The notes: a model not told the origin generated them from the letters alone. Shown: positions 17,146 to 26,055, counted from the stretch's first letter. The stretch: 64,000 nucleotides of DNA from Stenotrophomonas acidaminiphila (GCF_001431595.1 NZ_LDJO01000013.1:1-64000); one strand, 5' to 3'. Program-made: numbers and translations.

Positions 17146-18068
17146 TTGGGTTCGAACTCCTTCGGTGCATCGCGGCCGAGCAGGTAGCGCGCCGGGTTGT
17201 TCTCGAGGCGGTCGCTGACCCGGCGCAGGTCGCGGATCAGCCCCCGCAGCTCGGTCAGGGTCGGGCCCAGCTGGGCCAGGCCGTCGTTGGCGAAACTGTT
17301 GATGGCGGCGCGGTTCTCGCCAAGGATGGCATTGGCGTTGCCGGCCGCCGAATCGAGCTTGGAGAGGCTGGCGTCGAGCTTGTCCAGCGTGGCCGGCAAC
17401 TGCCGCACCACGTTCTCGTCGAGATGCTGGATGGTGCCGTTGGCGGTGGCCAGGGTGGTATTGAGGTTGCGCGCGGCGTCGCGCGCCTCCAGCAGCAGTG
17501 CGCGGGTGCCCTGGTCGCGGTCGGCCAGGCCGCCGCTGACGGTCTCCAGGTGCGCCAGGGTGTTGGAGATGCGCTCCACGTTCTGGTCGCTGAGCAGCTG
17601 GTCCATGCGCTCGACCACGCGGTTGGCCACGTCGGTGATGTTCTGCAGCGCCGACGGCGAGGTCTGGATGGTGGGCACCGCCTCGCGGTCGACCGTGGTC
17701 AGCGCCGGCGCCTGCGGGCTGCCGCCGCTGAGCTGGATGATGGCCGGGCCGGTGATGCTGGTGATGGCCAGCTTGGCGCGGGTATCGGTCTTGACCGGGG
17801 TGGTCGAGTTCAGCCGCAGCCTGGCGATCACCTTGCGCGGGTCGTCCGGCGCCAGCGACAGGTCGGTGATCGAGCCGACCGAGATGCCGTTGTACTGCAC
17901 CGGGCTGCCGACCGACAGGCCGGTCACCGCTTCGTCGAACACGACGCGGTATTCCTGCCAGGTGCGGTCGGAGGAGTATTTGGCCGCCCACAGCCCGAAC
18001 CCGAGCAGGGCCAGCGAGACGATGAGGGTGAAGGCGCCGATCAGGACGTAGTGGGCTTTGGTTTCCAT
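17142..18068 (-). CDS. mlaD: MlaD-family MCE-domain substrate-binding protein
   Basis: 308 aa. One N-terminal membrane anchor (VLIGAFTLIVSLALLGFGLWAAKY) and a single MCE domain (YRVVFDEAVTGLSVGSPVQYNGISVGSITDLSLAPDDPRKVIARLRL). A long helical region follows with repeated LDKLDASLSKLDSAAGNANAIL-type heptads that would form the periplasmic needle or coiled coil. It is the periplasmic lipid-binding part of the ABC system, anchored in the inner membrane. Longer than E. coli MlaD (about 180 aa), nearer to PqiB/YebT-like single-domain proteins. It starts 3 bp behind the ATPase stop. Confidence 0.88.
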   Translation of the reverse strand: METKAHYVLIGAFTLIVSLALLGFGLWAAKYSSDRTWQEYRVVFDEAVTGLSVGSPVQYNGISVGSITDLSLAPDDPRKVIARLRLNSTTPVKTDTRAKLAITSITGPAIIQLSGGSPQAPALTTVDREAVPTIQTSPSALQNITDVANRVVERMDQLLSDQNVERISNTLAHLETVSGGLADRDQGTRALLLEARDAARNLNTTLATANGTIQHLDENVVRQLPATLDKLDASLSKLDSAAGNANAILGENRAAINSFANDGLAQLGPTLTELRGLIRDLRRVSDRLENNPARYLLGRDAPKEFEPK

Positions 18069-18071
18069 GGC

Positions 18072-18881
18072 TCAGGCATGCTCGGGCGGGAGGCCGCGCG
18101 CGGCGCGGGCACGGGGGCCGTGGAAGTACTCGCGGATCCACGGGTGGTCGAGGCGTTCGATTTCGGTCAGCGGTGCGGCGGCGACCACCTTGTGGTCGGC
18201 CAGCACCGCCACCCGGTCGCAGATGGCGTAGAGCGTGTCCAGGTCGTGGGTGATCAGGAACACGGTCAGGCCCAGCGCCTCCTGCAGGGTCTTGATCAGC
18301 CGGTCGAAGGCGGCCGCGCCGATCGGGTCCAGGCCGGCGGTGGGCTCGTCCAGGAACAGCAGCGGCGGGTCCAGCGCCAGCGCGCGTGCCAGCCCGGCGC
18401 GCTTGCGCATGCCGCCGGACAGCTGCGAGGGCAGCTTGTCCAGGGCATCGGCCGGCAGGCCGGCGAGTTTGACCTTCAGCAGCGCCAGTTCGTAGTGCCA
18501 GCGCTCCGGCAGCTCCGGGTGGTGCTCCTTCAGCGGCACCTGCACGTTCTCGCCCACGGTGAGCGAGGAGAACAGCGCGCCGTCCTGGAACAGCACCCCG
18601 GTGTTGCGCTCGACGTGCAGGCGCGCGGCCGCGTCGTCCGAACGCGCGTCCACGCCCAGCACCTCGATCTGCCCGGCGTCGGGCGTGCGCAGGCCGAGGA
18701 TGGAGCGCATCAGCACCGACTTGCCGGTGCCCGAGCCGCCGACCACGCCGAGGATCTCGCCGCGGCGCACGTCCAGGTCCAGGCCGTCGTGCACGGTCTG
18801 GCTGCCGAAGCGGTTGACCAGCCCGCGCACGCGGATGGCCAGCTCATCGTCGTCGCCCGTGGTCCGCGAGGGAATCGCCAT
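18072..18881 (-). CDS. mlaF: ABC transporter ATP-binding protein, MlaF type
   Basis: 269 aa. Walker A GGSGTGKS (48-55), signature LSGGMRK (154-160), Walker B LLFLDEP (174-180), then the D-loop AGLDP and switch histidine in LITHDLD. The C-terminal extension (HPWIREYFHGPRARAARGLPPEHA) contains the WIREYFHG element typical of MlaF/Ttg2A. It powers retrograde phospholipid transport to maintain outer-membrane asymmetry. It follows the permease gene by 12 bp and precedes mlaD by 3 bp. Confidence 0.92.
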   Translation of the reverse strand: MAIPSRTTGDDDELAIRVRGLVNRFGSQTVHDGLDLDVRRGEILGVVGGSGTGKSVLMRSILGLRTPDAGQIEVLGVDARSDDAAARLHVERNTGVLFQDGALFSSLTVGENVQVPLKEHHPELPERWHYELALLKVKLAGLPADALDKLPSQLSGGMRKRAGLARALALDPPLLFLDEPTAGLDPIGAAAFDRLIKTLQEALGLTVFLITHDLDTLYAICDRVAVLADHKVVAAAPLTEIERLDHPWIREYFHGPRARAARGLPPEHA

Positions 18882-18893
18882 CGTGCCGTCCCC

Positions 18894-20006
18894 TTACCAG
18901 TCCATGTGCATGAACCACAACGCGGCCAGCGCGTCGAGGACGATGACCAGCGAGATCGTCTGCACCACGCTGGAAGTGGTGCGCTCGCCCACCGACTGCG
19001 CCGTGCCCTGCACCTTGAGCCCTTCCAGGCAGCCGATCAGGGCGATGATCAGCGCGAACACCGGTGCCTTGGACAGGCCCACCAGCAGGTGCCGCAGCTG
19101 CATGGTCTCGTGCATGCGGGCGATGTACATCTGCGGCGGGATGCCCAGGTCGAACGCGCCCACGGTGACGCCGCCGGCGAGGCCGGCGATCATGGCGATG
19201 AAGGTCAGCAGCGGCAGCATCACCACCAGCGCCAGCACCCGCGGCAGCACCAGCAGGTCGATCGGGTCCAGGCCCAGGGTCTGGATCGCGTCGATCTCCT
19301 CGCGCGCCTTCATCGCGCCGATCTGCGCGGTGAACGCGCTGGCGGTGCGCCCGGCCAGCACGATGGCGGTCAGCAGCACGCCGAACTCGCGCAGGAAGGC
19401 GATGTTGACCAGCTCGACCACGTATATCTCGGCGCCGAAGTCGCGCAGGATGGTCGAGCCGAGGAAGGCGATCACCGCGCCGACCAGGTAGGCCAGCAGC
19501 GCGATCAGCGGCACCGCGTCCAGCCCCACCTCTTCCATCTGGTGCACGGTGGCGGTCAGGCGCAGGCGCCGGGGCTGCCGCAGCAGCCGTGCCAGCTTGG
19601 CCAGGTTCTCGCCGAAGAAGCCCAGCAGCACCCCGATGTTGGCGCCGATGGCGTGCACCGAGCGGCCGAGCCGCTCCAGCGCCGCGGCCACGCCGTAGTC
19701 GCGCTGCGGCGGCGGGCGCTCGTCGGCGACCTCGTCGATGGTGCAGACCAGCGCGCGGTGCTCCTCGCGGAACAGCAGCGCGTCGTCGCTCAACCCGGCG
19801 CTGCGCGAATACCGCAGCAGCTGCAGCACGCCGGCCGAATCGAGCTGGTCGATGCCGCGCGCGTCCATTTCGCGCACCTGCGCATGGATGCCGCCCAGCA
19901 CCTGCGCCGATTGCAGGGCGGTGGACAACGTCCAGCTGCCCGACAGCCTGAGCTGGCCGTCGGCATCCGGGTCCATCGTGCAGTGGGGCGGTTCGGCGTT
20001 CTTCAT
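18894..20006 (-). CDS. mlaE: MlaE-type ABC permease with N-terminal STAS domain
   Basis: 370 aa from ATG 20004-20006. Residues 1 to about 95 form a STAS-like domain (LRLSGSWTLSTALQS ... ARGIDQLDSAGVLQLLRYS), the equivalent of separate MlaB in E. coli. The rest is the MlaE permease with five to six membrane segments (VPLIALLAYLVGAVIAFLGSTIL; EFGVLLTAIVLAGRTASAFTAQIGAMKAREEIDAIQTLGLDPIDLLVLPRVLALVVMLPLLT; PVFALIIALIGCLEGLKVQG). AFTAQIGAMKAREEIDA is the family hallmark. First gene of the minus-strand operon. The fusion makes the complex four genes instead of six. Confidence 0.9.
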   Translation of the reverse strand: MKNAEPPHCTMDPDADGQLRLSGSWTLSTALQSAQVLGGIHAQVREMDARGIDQLDSAGVLQLLRYSRSAGLSDDALLFREEHRALVCTIDEVADERPPPQRDYGVAAALERLGRSVHAIGANIGVLLGFFGENLAKLARLLRQPRRLRLTATVHQMEEVGLDAVPLIALLAYLVGAVIAFLGSTILRDFGAEIYVVELVNIAFLREFGVLLTAIVLAGRTASAFTAQIGAMKAREEIDAIQTLGLDPIDLLVLPRVLALVVMLPLLTFIAMIAGLAGGVTVGAFDLGIPPQMYIARMHETMQLRHLLVGLSKAPVFALIIALIGCLEGLKVQGTAQSVGERTTSSVVQTISLVIVLDALAALWFMHMDW

Positions 20007-20090
20007 GGGGGCGTCCGGCGCCGAGCATACCCTGTCGCCCCGTCGCGGGCCCATGAAGCGATCAAGCCGGCGCACTTCCGGGTGATACTA

Positions 20091-21365
20091 ATGCGCATGT
20101 CCGCCGAATCCATCGCATCCGCTTCCATCGTCCCCGGACGCGCCACGTATGCGCAGCGCGTGGCCTTCGTCACGGAGATCGCGGGCCGCCTGCATACCTA
20201 CGGCACCACCGCGCAGCGGCTGGAAGCGGCGGTGGTCGCGCTGGCGCAGCGGCTGGACCTGGACTGCGAGCCGTGGTCCAACCCCACCGGCCTGATCCTC
20301 AGTTTCAGCGACCCGACCCAGGCGATCGGTTCCAGCGACATCACCCGCGTGGTGCGCCTGGACCCCGGCAGCAACGACCTGCACAAGCTGACCCTGGCCG
20401 ATCAGATCGCCGATGCGGTGGCGAGCGGGCAGATGAGCATCGCCCAGGGCCATACCGCGCTGCGCCGGCTCGACAAGGCGCCGACCTGGCGCGACAACGC
20501 GCAGATGCTGCTGTCCTTCTGCCTGGGGTCGGCCGGCGTGGCCGGCATGTGGCGGCTGCCGTGGCTGGATATCGTCACCGCCGGTTTCACCGGCCTGCTG
20601 ATCGGGCTGATGCTGTTCTATACCGACCGCCGCGTGGCCACCCGCGAGGCCAGCGACGCGCTGGCGGCGATGCTGGCCGGTTTCGTCGCGGTACTGGTGG
20701 CCAGCTTCATCGGCCCGCTGAACCAGAATTCGGTGATCATCGCCTCGCTGGTGGTGCTGCTGCCGGGCATGGCCTTGACCAATGCGGTCAACGAGCTGGC
20801 CAGCCAGCACTGGGTTTCGGGCACCGCGCGTTTCGCCGGTGCGCTGACCACGATCATGAAACTGACCGTGGGCGCGATGATCGCGGTGACCATTACCGAC
20901 CTGATCGGCCTGGAGCCGCTGGTGCGCGGCTCGCGCCCGCAACCGGAATGGGTGGAATGGGCCTCGGTGATGCTGGCCGCGTTCGCCTTCGCGATGCTGT
21001 TCCGCGCCTCGCGCCGGGATTATCCCTGGGTGATGGCCGCGTCGCTGGCCGGATATGCCATTTCCCGTTATGGCGGGCAGCAGTGGGGCGGGCCGGCGGG
21101 GATATTCCTGGCGGCGATGATGCTGACCGCCGCCGGCAATCTGTTCGGCCGGGTGGTGCAGCGGCCGGGCGCGATCATCCGCCTGCCCGGCATCATCATG
21201 CTGGTGCCGGGCAGCATCAGCCTGCGCGGGGTATTGAGCCTGATCCAGCAGCAGAGCGTGAATGCAGGCGAATCGGCGCTGCTGACCGTGCTGAACGTGG
21301 TGATGGCGCTGGTGGCGGGGCTGCTGTTCGGCAACCTGCTGGTGCCGGCGCGGAAGAATCTCTGA
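20091..21365 (+). CDS. Threonine/serine exporter family protein (ThrE-like)
   Basis: 424 aa. The cytoplasmic N-terminal half (RVAFVTEIAGRLHTYGTTAQRLEAAVVALAQRLDLDCEPWSNPTGLILSF) is the DUF1212/ThrE domain with the conserved HxYGxxxxRLE block. About ten hydrophobic segments follow. Corynebacterial ThrE exports threonine and serine; the substrate here is inferred. A TGATACTAA extended -10-like sequence ends only two bases before the ATG at 20091, so the transcript may be leaderless from the second ATG at 20097. Divergent from the Mla operon with an 84-bp gap. Confidence 0.85.
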   Translation: MRMSAESIASASIVPGRATYAQRVAFVTEIAGRLHTYGTTAQRLEAAVVALAQRLDLDCEPWSNPTGLILSFSDPTQAIGSSDITRVVRLDPGSNDLHKLTLADQIADAVASGQMSIAQGHTALRRLDKAPTWRDNAQMLLSFCLGSAGVAGMWRLPWLDIVTAGFTGLLIGLMLFYTDRRVATREASDALAAMLAGFVAVLVASFIGPLNQNSVIIASLVVLLPGMALTNAVNELASQHWVSGTARFAGALTTIMKLTVGAMIAVTITDLIGLEPLVRGSRPQPEWVEWASVMLAAFAFAMLFRASRRDYPWVMAASLAGYAISRYGGQQWGGPAGIFLAAMMLTAAGNLFGRVVQRPGAIIRLPGIIMLVPGSISLRGVLSLIQQQSVNAGESALLTVLNVVMALVAGLLFGNLLVPARKNL

Positions 21366-21449
21366 GGCGCGGGCAGCCGGCAACAGGGCAGGGCGCGCGG
21401 TTGTAGCGCGGGAATTGCCGCACGATCGCGGCCCGCGTCCCACAATAAA

Positions 21450-21473
21450 AAACGCCGGCATGGGCCGGCGTTT
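21450..21473. terminator. Bidirectional rho-independent terminator
   Basis: AAACGCCGGC - ATGG - GCCGGCGTTT, a perfect 10-bp stem with A-rich sequence before and T-rich after. It lies between the convergent ThrE-like and H-NS genes and can serve both. Confidence 0.85.
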
Positions 21474-21498
21474 CATTACGCGATGATTCCCGTCCCGA

Positions 21499-21870
21499 TC
21501 ACTTCTGGATCAGGAAATCCTCGACCTTGCGGCCGCCGGCGGTGTATTCGGCCAGCCAGCGCGGCTGCTTGCCACGGCCGGTCCAGGTATTGGCGGCGTT
21601 GGCCGGGTCGCGGTACTTCGGCGCGACCTTCACGCCCTTGCTGGCGCTCTTGGCCGGGGCCTTGGCGGCGCGCGGGGCGCGGGTCGCCTTGGGCGCGCCG
21701 GTGCCGAACAGTTCCTCGATGGTGTAACCGGCCTTCTGCGCGGTCTTGACCAGCTGCGCGCGGACCTTGGTGATGGGCTGGCGCTTGGCGACCACGCTCT
21801 TGCGCTTCTGCGCGTCGCGGATCAGGGACGCCAGTTCTCGGGCCGACAGGCCGCTCAGGTCGATACTCAT
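21499..21870 (-). CDS. H-NS family histone-like nucleoid protein
   Basis: 123 aa from ATG 21868-21870; a longer reading to 21930 lacks family similarity. The N-terminal dimerisation helix is MSIDLSGLSARELASLIRDAQKRKSVVAKRQPITKVRAQLVKTAQKAGYTIEELFG. An Ala/Lys-rich AT-hook-like linker (PKATRAPRAAKAPAKSASKG) follows. The C-terminal DNA-binding domain contains KYRDPANAANTWTGRGKQPRWL, where TWTGRGKQPRW is the minor-groove loop of H-NS proteins. It binds AT-rich DNA and silences foreign genes, of which the lower-GC segment at the left edge is a candidate. Single gene flanked by terminators on both sides. Confidence 0.92.
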   Translation of the reverse strand: MSIDLSGLSARELASLIRDAQKRKSVVAKRQPITKVRAQLVKTAQKAGYTIEELFGTGAPKATRAPRAAKAPAKSASKGVKVAPKYRDPANAANTWTGRGKQPRWLAEYTAGGRKVEDFLIQK

Positions 21871-21986
21871 CGAATTGCTACTCCGGATAATGGGTTGGGT
21901 ATTGCCGGTCCGTGGCAGCGCGCAAAGCATAGCGGCTGTTCCACGGTAACGGCAACGATAATGTGGGCCATGTATTGATTACATGA

Positions 21987-22017
21987 GAAAAGGCCGGGTT
22001 TCGACCCCGGCCTTTTC
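21987..22017. terminator. Terminator hairpin between H-NS and proS genes
   Basis: GAAAAGGCCGGG - TTTCGAC - CCCGGCCTTTTC, perfect 12-bp arms with A/T tracts at both ends, thus active in both directions. It is the second terminator behind proS. Confidence 0.85.
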
Positions 22018-22063
22018 CATCACGCACATCCCTGTACGTCGCCCTGCGGGCGGCATTGCCGTG

Positions 22064-22087
22064 AAAAACGGCTGTCCTGCCGTTTTT
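22064..22087 (-). terminator. Terminator directly behind proS
   Basis: AAAAACGGC - TGTCCT - GCCGTTTTT, perfect 9-bp arms, five bases behind the proS stop. Together with the hairpin at 21987-22017 it forms a double terminator. Confidence 0.85.
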
Positions 22088-22092
22088 GGGTA

Positions 22093-23787
22093 TCACCCGG
22101 CGATTCTATGCAGCAGCCCGGCCTTGTCCAGGTTTTCGGCCTCGCTGGCCGCGCGCGCGCGGTATTCGTAGGTACCCGCGGCCAGGCCGCGCTCGGAGAC
22201 CACGATGCGGTGCGGGATGCCGATCAGTTCCATGTCGGCGAACATCGCGCCCGGGCGCAGGCCGCGGTCGTCCAGCGCCGCGTCGATGCCGGCGGCCTGC
22301 AGTTCGGCCAGCAGCGCCTCGGCGGCGGCGGTCACGGCCGCGTCCTGCTTCGGGTTGATCATGCACACCACCGCCTGCCACGGCGCCATCGCCACCGGCC
22401 AGATAATGCCGGCCTCGTCGTGGTTCTGTTCGATGGCGGCGGCGACGATGCGCGATACGCCGATGCCGTAACAGCCCATCGCCATTACCGTGGCCTTGCC
22501 GTTCTCGTCCAGCACCGTGGCCTTGAGCGCCTCGGCATATTTGCGGCCGAGCTGGAATACATGGCCGACCTCGATGCCGCGCGCGAGCTTGAGTTCGCCG
22601 CCGTCGCGGGCGCGGTCGCCGGCGACCACGTTGCGGATATCGGCCACCTCCGGTTCGGCCAGGTCGCGGCCCCAGTTGACCCCGGCGATGTGGAAGCCCT
22701 TTTCGTTGGCGCCGACCACGAAGTCGGCCAGCGCCGCCACTTTGCGGTCGGCGACGATGCGGATGGCCTTGCGCGGGTTCAGCGGGCCGAGGAATCCAGG
22801 TTCGCTACCCAGGTATTCGGCGATCTCCGCCTCGCTGGCCATGCGGTGGTCGGCCAGGCCCGTCACCTTGCCCAGCTTGATCTCGTTGACCTCGTGGTCG
22901 CCGCGCACCAGGGCCAGCACGAACGCACCATCGGCGCTCATCACCGCCACCGACTTGACCGTGCGCGCCAGGGCGATGCCCAGCAGCGCGGCGACGTCCT
23001 CGCAGGTCTTCTGGGTCGGGGTCTCGACCTTGCGCAGCGTTTCGGTCGCGGCCGCGCGCGGTGCCGGGTCTGCGGCGATGGCGGCCTCGACGTTGGCGGC
23101 GTAATCCGAGCCGGTGGAGAACGCCAGCGCGTCCTCGCCGGAATCGGCGATCACGTGGAATTCCTGCGAGGCGTCGCCGCCGATCGCGCCGGAATCGGCC
23201 TGCACCGCGCGGAACTCCAGCCCCAGGCGGGTGAAGATGCGGGTGTAGGCGGCCTTCATGTTCTCGTATTCGGCCACCAGGCTGGCGTCATCCAGGTGGA
23301 AGGAATACGCGTCCTTCATCAGGAATTCGCGCGCGCGCATCACCCCGAAGCGCGGGCGGATCTCGTCGCGGAACTTGGTCTGCACCTGGTAGAAGTTGAC
23401 CGGCAGCTGCTTGTAGCTGGACAGCTCCTGGCGCGCGAAGTCGGTGATCGCTTCCTCGGCGGTGGGGCTGTAGCAGTATTCCTGCTCCTTGCGGTCCTTG
23501 ATCTTCAGCAGCTGGCCACCGAATTTCTCCCAGCGCCCGGTTTCCTCCCACAGCTCCCTGGGCTGGATGGTCGGCAGCTGCAGTTCCACCGCGCCGGCGC
23601 GGTTCATTTCCTCGCGGACGATGCCCTCCACCTTGCGCAGCACGCGCAGGCCCAGCGGCGACCAGGTGTACAGGCCCGAGGCCAGCTTGCGGATCATGCC
23701 CGCGCGCAGCATCAGCTTGTGGCTGACCAGCTCGGCGTCGGCGGGTGTTTCCTTGGTGGTGTGCAGGTGGAAACGGGAAAGGCGCAT
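22093..23787 (-). CDS. proS: Prolyl-tRNA synthetase (bacterial type)
   Basis: 564 aa, the usual length of the bacterial class IIa enzyme with an editing insertion. Charges tRNA-Pro. Motif 2 region [26 protein letters not shown] and motif 3 region [21 protein letters not shown] are both clear. The YbaK-like editing domain, which clears Ala-tRNA-Pro, is inserted between them ([32 protein letters not shown]). The C-terminal anticodon-binding domain contains [26 protein letters not shown]. Ends at two terminators, monocistronic. Confidence 0.97.
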   Translation of the reverse strand: MRLSRFHLHTTKETPADAELVSHKLMLRAGMIRKLASGLYTWSPLGLRVLRKVEGIVREEMNRAGAVELQLPTIQPRELWEETGRWEKFGGQLLKIKDRKEQEYCYSPTAEEAITDFARQELSSYKQLPVNFYQVQTKFRDEIRPRFGVMRAREFLMKDAYSFHLDDASLVAEYENMKAAYTRIFTRLGLEFRAVQADSGAIGGDASQEFHVIADSGEDALAFSTGSDYAANVEAAIAADPAPRAAATETLRKVETPTQKTCEDVAALLGIALARTVKSVAVMSADGAFVLALVRGDHEVNEIKLGKVTGLADHRMASEAEIAEYLGSEPGFLGPLNPRKAIRIVADRKVAALADFVVGANEKGFHIAGVNWGRDLAEPEVADIRNVVAGDRARDGGELKLARGIEVGHVFQLGRKYAEALKATVLDENGKATVMAMGCYGIGVSRIVAAAIEQNHDEAGIIWPVAMAPWQAVVCMINPKQDAAVTAAAEALLAELQAAGIDAALDDRGLRPGAMFADMELIGIPHRIVVSERGLAAGTYEYRARAASEAENLDKAGLLHRIAG

Positions 23788-23859
23788 GGGGAGGCTTCAC
23801 GGGACGGCGGACCGCCTATTCTGCCAGAAGCCCATGCGCCGCAAGGGCCGGGGCGGCGC

Positions 23860-24243
23860 CTACTTCTTGCAGTAGGCCGCCGCGGCGGCCTCGGCGAGCT
23901 GCTTCTGCGCGCTGCGCTGGGCATCGTCCAGCTGGGTGTCCGGCTTGCCGTCGCCGTTGGTGTCCTGCATCAGCGGGCTGCTGCCCTGCAGCAGCTCCAG
24001 GTTGCGCCGCGCCGCGGTGCACTCCGGCGCCTCGTCGGCCTTGGCCGGCTCGGCCGCGGCCACCGGCTCGCCGGAGGTGGTGATGCGGCGGGTTTCGTAC
24101 TTCTGCCCGGTCGGCGGGCGCTCGGAGTACTGGGTCACGCCATTGGCGTCTTTCCACTTGTACAGGTTGCCGGTACCGGCAACGGCACCGCTGGCGGCGC
24201 CGGCCAGGGCCAGCAGGCAGCAGAAACGGGGCAGGGCGCGCAT
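23860..24243 (-). CDS. DUF4124-domain periplasmic protein
   Basis: 127 aa from ATG 24241-24243. Signal peptide (CCLLALAGAASGAVA) followed directly by the DUF4124 motif NLYKWKDANGVTQYSERPPTGQKYETRRI. A helical region then contains one EF-hand-like loop, DTNGDGKPDTQLDD, and a C-terminal AAYCKK. DUF4124 proteins are common and uncharacterised in xanthomonads. The DxNxDGxxD loop may bind calcium (inference). Divergent from pssA with an 80-bp gap. Confidence 0.8.
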   Translation of the reverse strand: MRALPRFCCLLALAGAASGAVAGTGNLYKWKDANGVTQYSERPPTGQKYETRRITTSGEPVAAAEPAKADEAPECTAARRNLELLQGSSPLMQDTNGDGKPDTQLDDAQRSAQKQLAEAAAAAYCKK

Positions 24244-24323
24244 GGCGACTCCGGTCGCTTGACGGGACAGAACCCGATTGCAGCACCCGGTGACGCGGCT
24301 GGCAAGTCGATTAAACTGGCCGC

Positions 24324-25103
24324 ATGGACGAAACCAGACCGCCGCCACGCTCGCGCAGCATCTACCTGCTGCCGAACCTGTTCACCACCGCCGGGCTGTT
24401 CGCCGGCTTCTACGCCATCATCGCCGCCTCCAACGGCGACTTCGTCAACGCCGCCGTCGCGGTGTTCGTGGCCGGGGTCATGGACGGGCTGGACGGGCGG
24501 GTGGCACGCCTGACCGGCACCAGCAGCGAGTTCGGGGTGCAGTACGACTCGCTGGCCGACCTGGTCAGTTTCGGCATGGCGCCGGCGCTGGTGATGTACC
24601 ACTGGTCGCTGTCCTCGCTGAAGTTCGACGGCGACGTGCTGGGCCGCATCGGCTGGCTGGCGGCGTTCCTGTACGCGGCCTGCGCGGCGCTGCGCCTGGC
24701 GCGCTTCAATACCCAGGTGGGCACCGTGGACAAGCGCTGGTTCGTCGGCCTGGCCAGCCCGGCGGCGGCGGGGCTGATGATGTCCTTCGTCTGGGCCTTC
24801 GCCGACGGCAGCCTGGGCTGGAGCGGCGAGGAACTGCGCTACGTGGCGCTGGTGGTGTCCATCGTCGCCGCCCTGCTGATGGTCAGCCGCATCCGCTTCT
24901 GGAGCTTCAAGGGCGGCAGCGAGAAGGGCCCGCGCTCCGAGCGCGTGCCGTTCATGGTGCTGGCGCTGGTGCCGATCGTGATCGCCATCATGGTGATCGA
25001 CCTGCCGCGCACGCTGTTCGTGGTCGGCGTGCTGTACGCGCTGTCCGGGCCGGTGATGTGGCTGTGGCAGCGGTGGCGGCAGCCGGCCAGCAGGGTGCAG
25101 TGA
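24324..25103 (+). CDS. pssA: CDP-diacylglycerol-serine O-phosphatidyltransferase
   Basis: 259 aa integral membrane enzyme with the CDP-alcohol phosphotransferase signature DGLDGRVARLTGTSSEFGVQYDSLADLVSFG, where the conserved Asp and Arg positions of DG(x)2AR(x)8G(x)3D(x)3D are all present. Makes phosphatidylserine, precursor of phosphatidylethanolamine. That lipid is also the phosphoethanolamine donor for BcsG encoded in this window. A TTAAACT sequence 7 bases upstream of the ATG resembles a -10 box, so the mRNA may have a very short leader. The stop overlaps the next start (GTGA). Confidence 0.95.
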   Translation: MDETRPPPRSRSIYLLPNLFTTAGLFAGFYAIIAASNGDFVNAAVAVFVAGVMDGLDGRVARLTGTSSEFGVQYDSLADLVSFGMAPALVMYHWSLSSLKFDGDVLGRIGWLAAFLYAACAALRLARFNTQVGTVDKRWFVGLASPAAAGLMMSFVWAFADGSLGWSGEELRYVALVVSIVAALLMVSRIRFWSFKGGSEKGPRSERVPFMVLALVPIVIAIMVIDLPRTLFVVGVLYALSGPVMWLWQRWRQPASRVQ

Positions 25104-25552
25104 ACGCGGCCGCGTCCACACCGGTGTGGTCGCCGCAGCAGCAGGCATGGCTGCAGGCGATGGGCTATGCGGTGTATCTGGAAGGTGGCGCGCTGGACGC
25201 GCCGCTGCCACAGCCGCAGACGCGTGCCGCGGCGCCGGCGGCGTTGGAGGCTGCTCCCGCGGCTGCGCCCACGCGCGCGGCGCCGCCGGTACGCCGCGAG
25301 GCGCCACCGCGGCTGCCGCCGGAGGCGCCGGCCACCGCGCCGCAGGCACGGCCGGCGTCGCGTCGCGGCGGGGTGCGGCTGCCCGACCGCCTGCAGATCG
25401 CGCTGCTGCGCGCGTCCGGCTGCAACCCCAACGATCCGCAGACCCGCGCGCTGATGGACAGCTGGCCGCTGGACGAGCTGCGCGCGAACCCCGCGGCCAA
25501 GCGTGCGCTGTGGCCGCAACTGCGCGAACTGCGGCGGAAGCAGCGGCAATGA
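25100..25552 (+). CDS. Putative DNA polymerase III psi subunit (HolD-like)
   Basis: 150 aa from GTG 25100-25102, overlapping the pssA stop. The N-terminus WSPQQQAWLQAMGYAVYLEGG aligns with the chi-binding N-terminus of E. coli HolD (RDWQLQQLGITQWSLRRPG, from memory). An Ala/Pro-rich linker follows. The C-terminus LDELRANPAAKRALWPQLREL matches HolD LTDLRANPTARAALWQQI very well. The gene directly precedes rimI with an ATGA overlap, as holD does in E. coli. In the clamp loader, psi links gamma/tau to chi, whose gene (holC) is present at 30064. Similarity is confined to the two ends, so I call it putative. Confidence 0.65.
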   Translation: MNAAASTPVWSPQQQAWLQAMGYAVYLEGGALDAPLPQPQTRAAAPAALEAAPAAAPTRAAPPVRREAPPRLPPEAPATAPQARPASRRGGVRLPDRLQIALLRASGCNPNDPQTRALMDSWPLDELRANPAAKRALWPQLRELRRKQRQ

Positions 25553-26046
25553 ACGCGGTGGCGGCGACGCCAGCGCCGGTGCTGCGCCCGATGCACGAGG
25601 GCGATCTGGACGCGGTGATGGAGATCGAGCTGCGCGCCTACCCGTTCCCGTGGACCCGCGGCATCTTCCAGGACTGCCTGCGCGCCGGTTACCCGAGCCG
25701 GGTGCTGGCCGGGGGCGACGGCCTGTTCGGCTATGGGCTGCTGAGCATCGCCGCCGACGAGGCCCACGTGCTCAACGTATGCGTCGATCCGCGCCGGCAG
25801 TCGCGCGGGCTGGGGCGGCGCCTGCTGCGCGACCTGGTGCAGGTGGCGCGGCAGCACCGCGCGGCGCGGGTGTTCCTGGAAGTGCGCCCGTCCAACGCCG
25901 CGGCCATCGCGCTGTACCACAGCGAGGGATTCAACGAGATCGGCCGCCGCCCGCGCTACTACCCGGCGGTGACCGGGCGCGAGGATGCGCTGGTGATGGC
26001 GATGGAACTGGTGGACGAGGACATCAGTTCCATGCCGCCGCTGTAG
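25549..26046 (+). CDS. rimI: Ribosomal protein bS18-alanine N-acetyltransferase
   Basis: 165 aa GNAT-fold enzyme. MEIELRAYPFPWTRGIFQDCL at the N-terminus and the acetyl-CoA site VDPRRQSRGLGRRLLRDLV (R/QxxGxG/A) are typical, as is LEVRPSNAAAIALYHSEGFNEIGRRPRYYP near the end. Acetylates the N-terminal alanine of ribosomal protein S18. Translationally coupled to the psi-like gene through ATGA. This holD-rimI arrangement is ancestral in gammaproteobacteria. Confidence 0.93.
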   Translation: MNAVAATPAPVLRPMHEGDLDAVMEIELRAYPFPWTRGIFQDCLRAGYPSRVLAGGDGLFGYGLLSIAADEAHVLNVCVDPRRQSRGLGRRLLRDLVQVARQHRAARVFLEVRPSNAAAIALYHSEGFNEIGRRPRYYPAVTGREDALVMAMELVDEDISSMPPL

Positions 26047-26055
26047 GCGGCCTGT

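Noticed and set aside
17424-20090. Very long plus-strand open frame across the Mla operon
   Set aside because: Only the part from 20091 (ThrE-like) is real; the remainder is antisense to four recognisable Mla genes.
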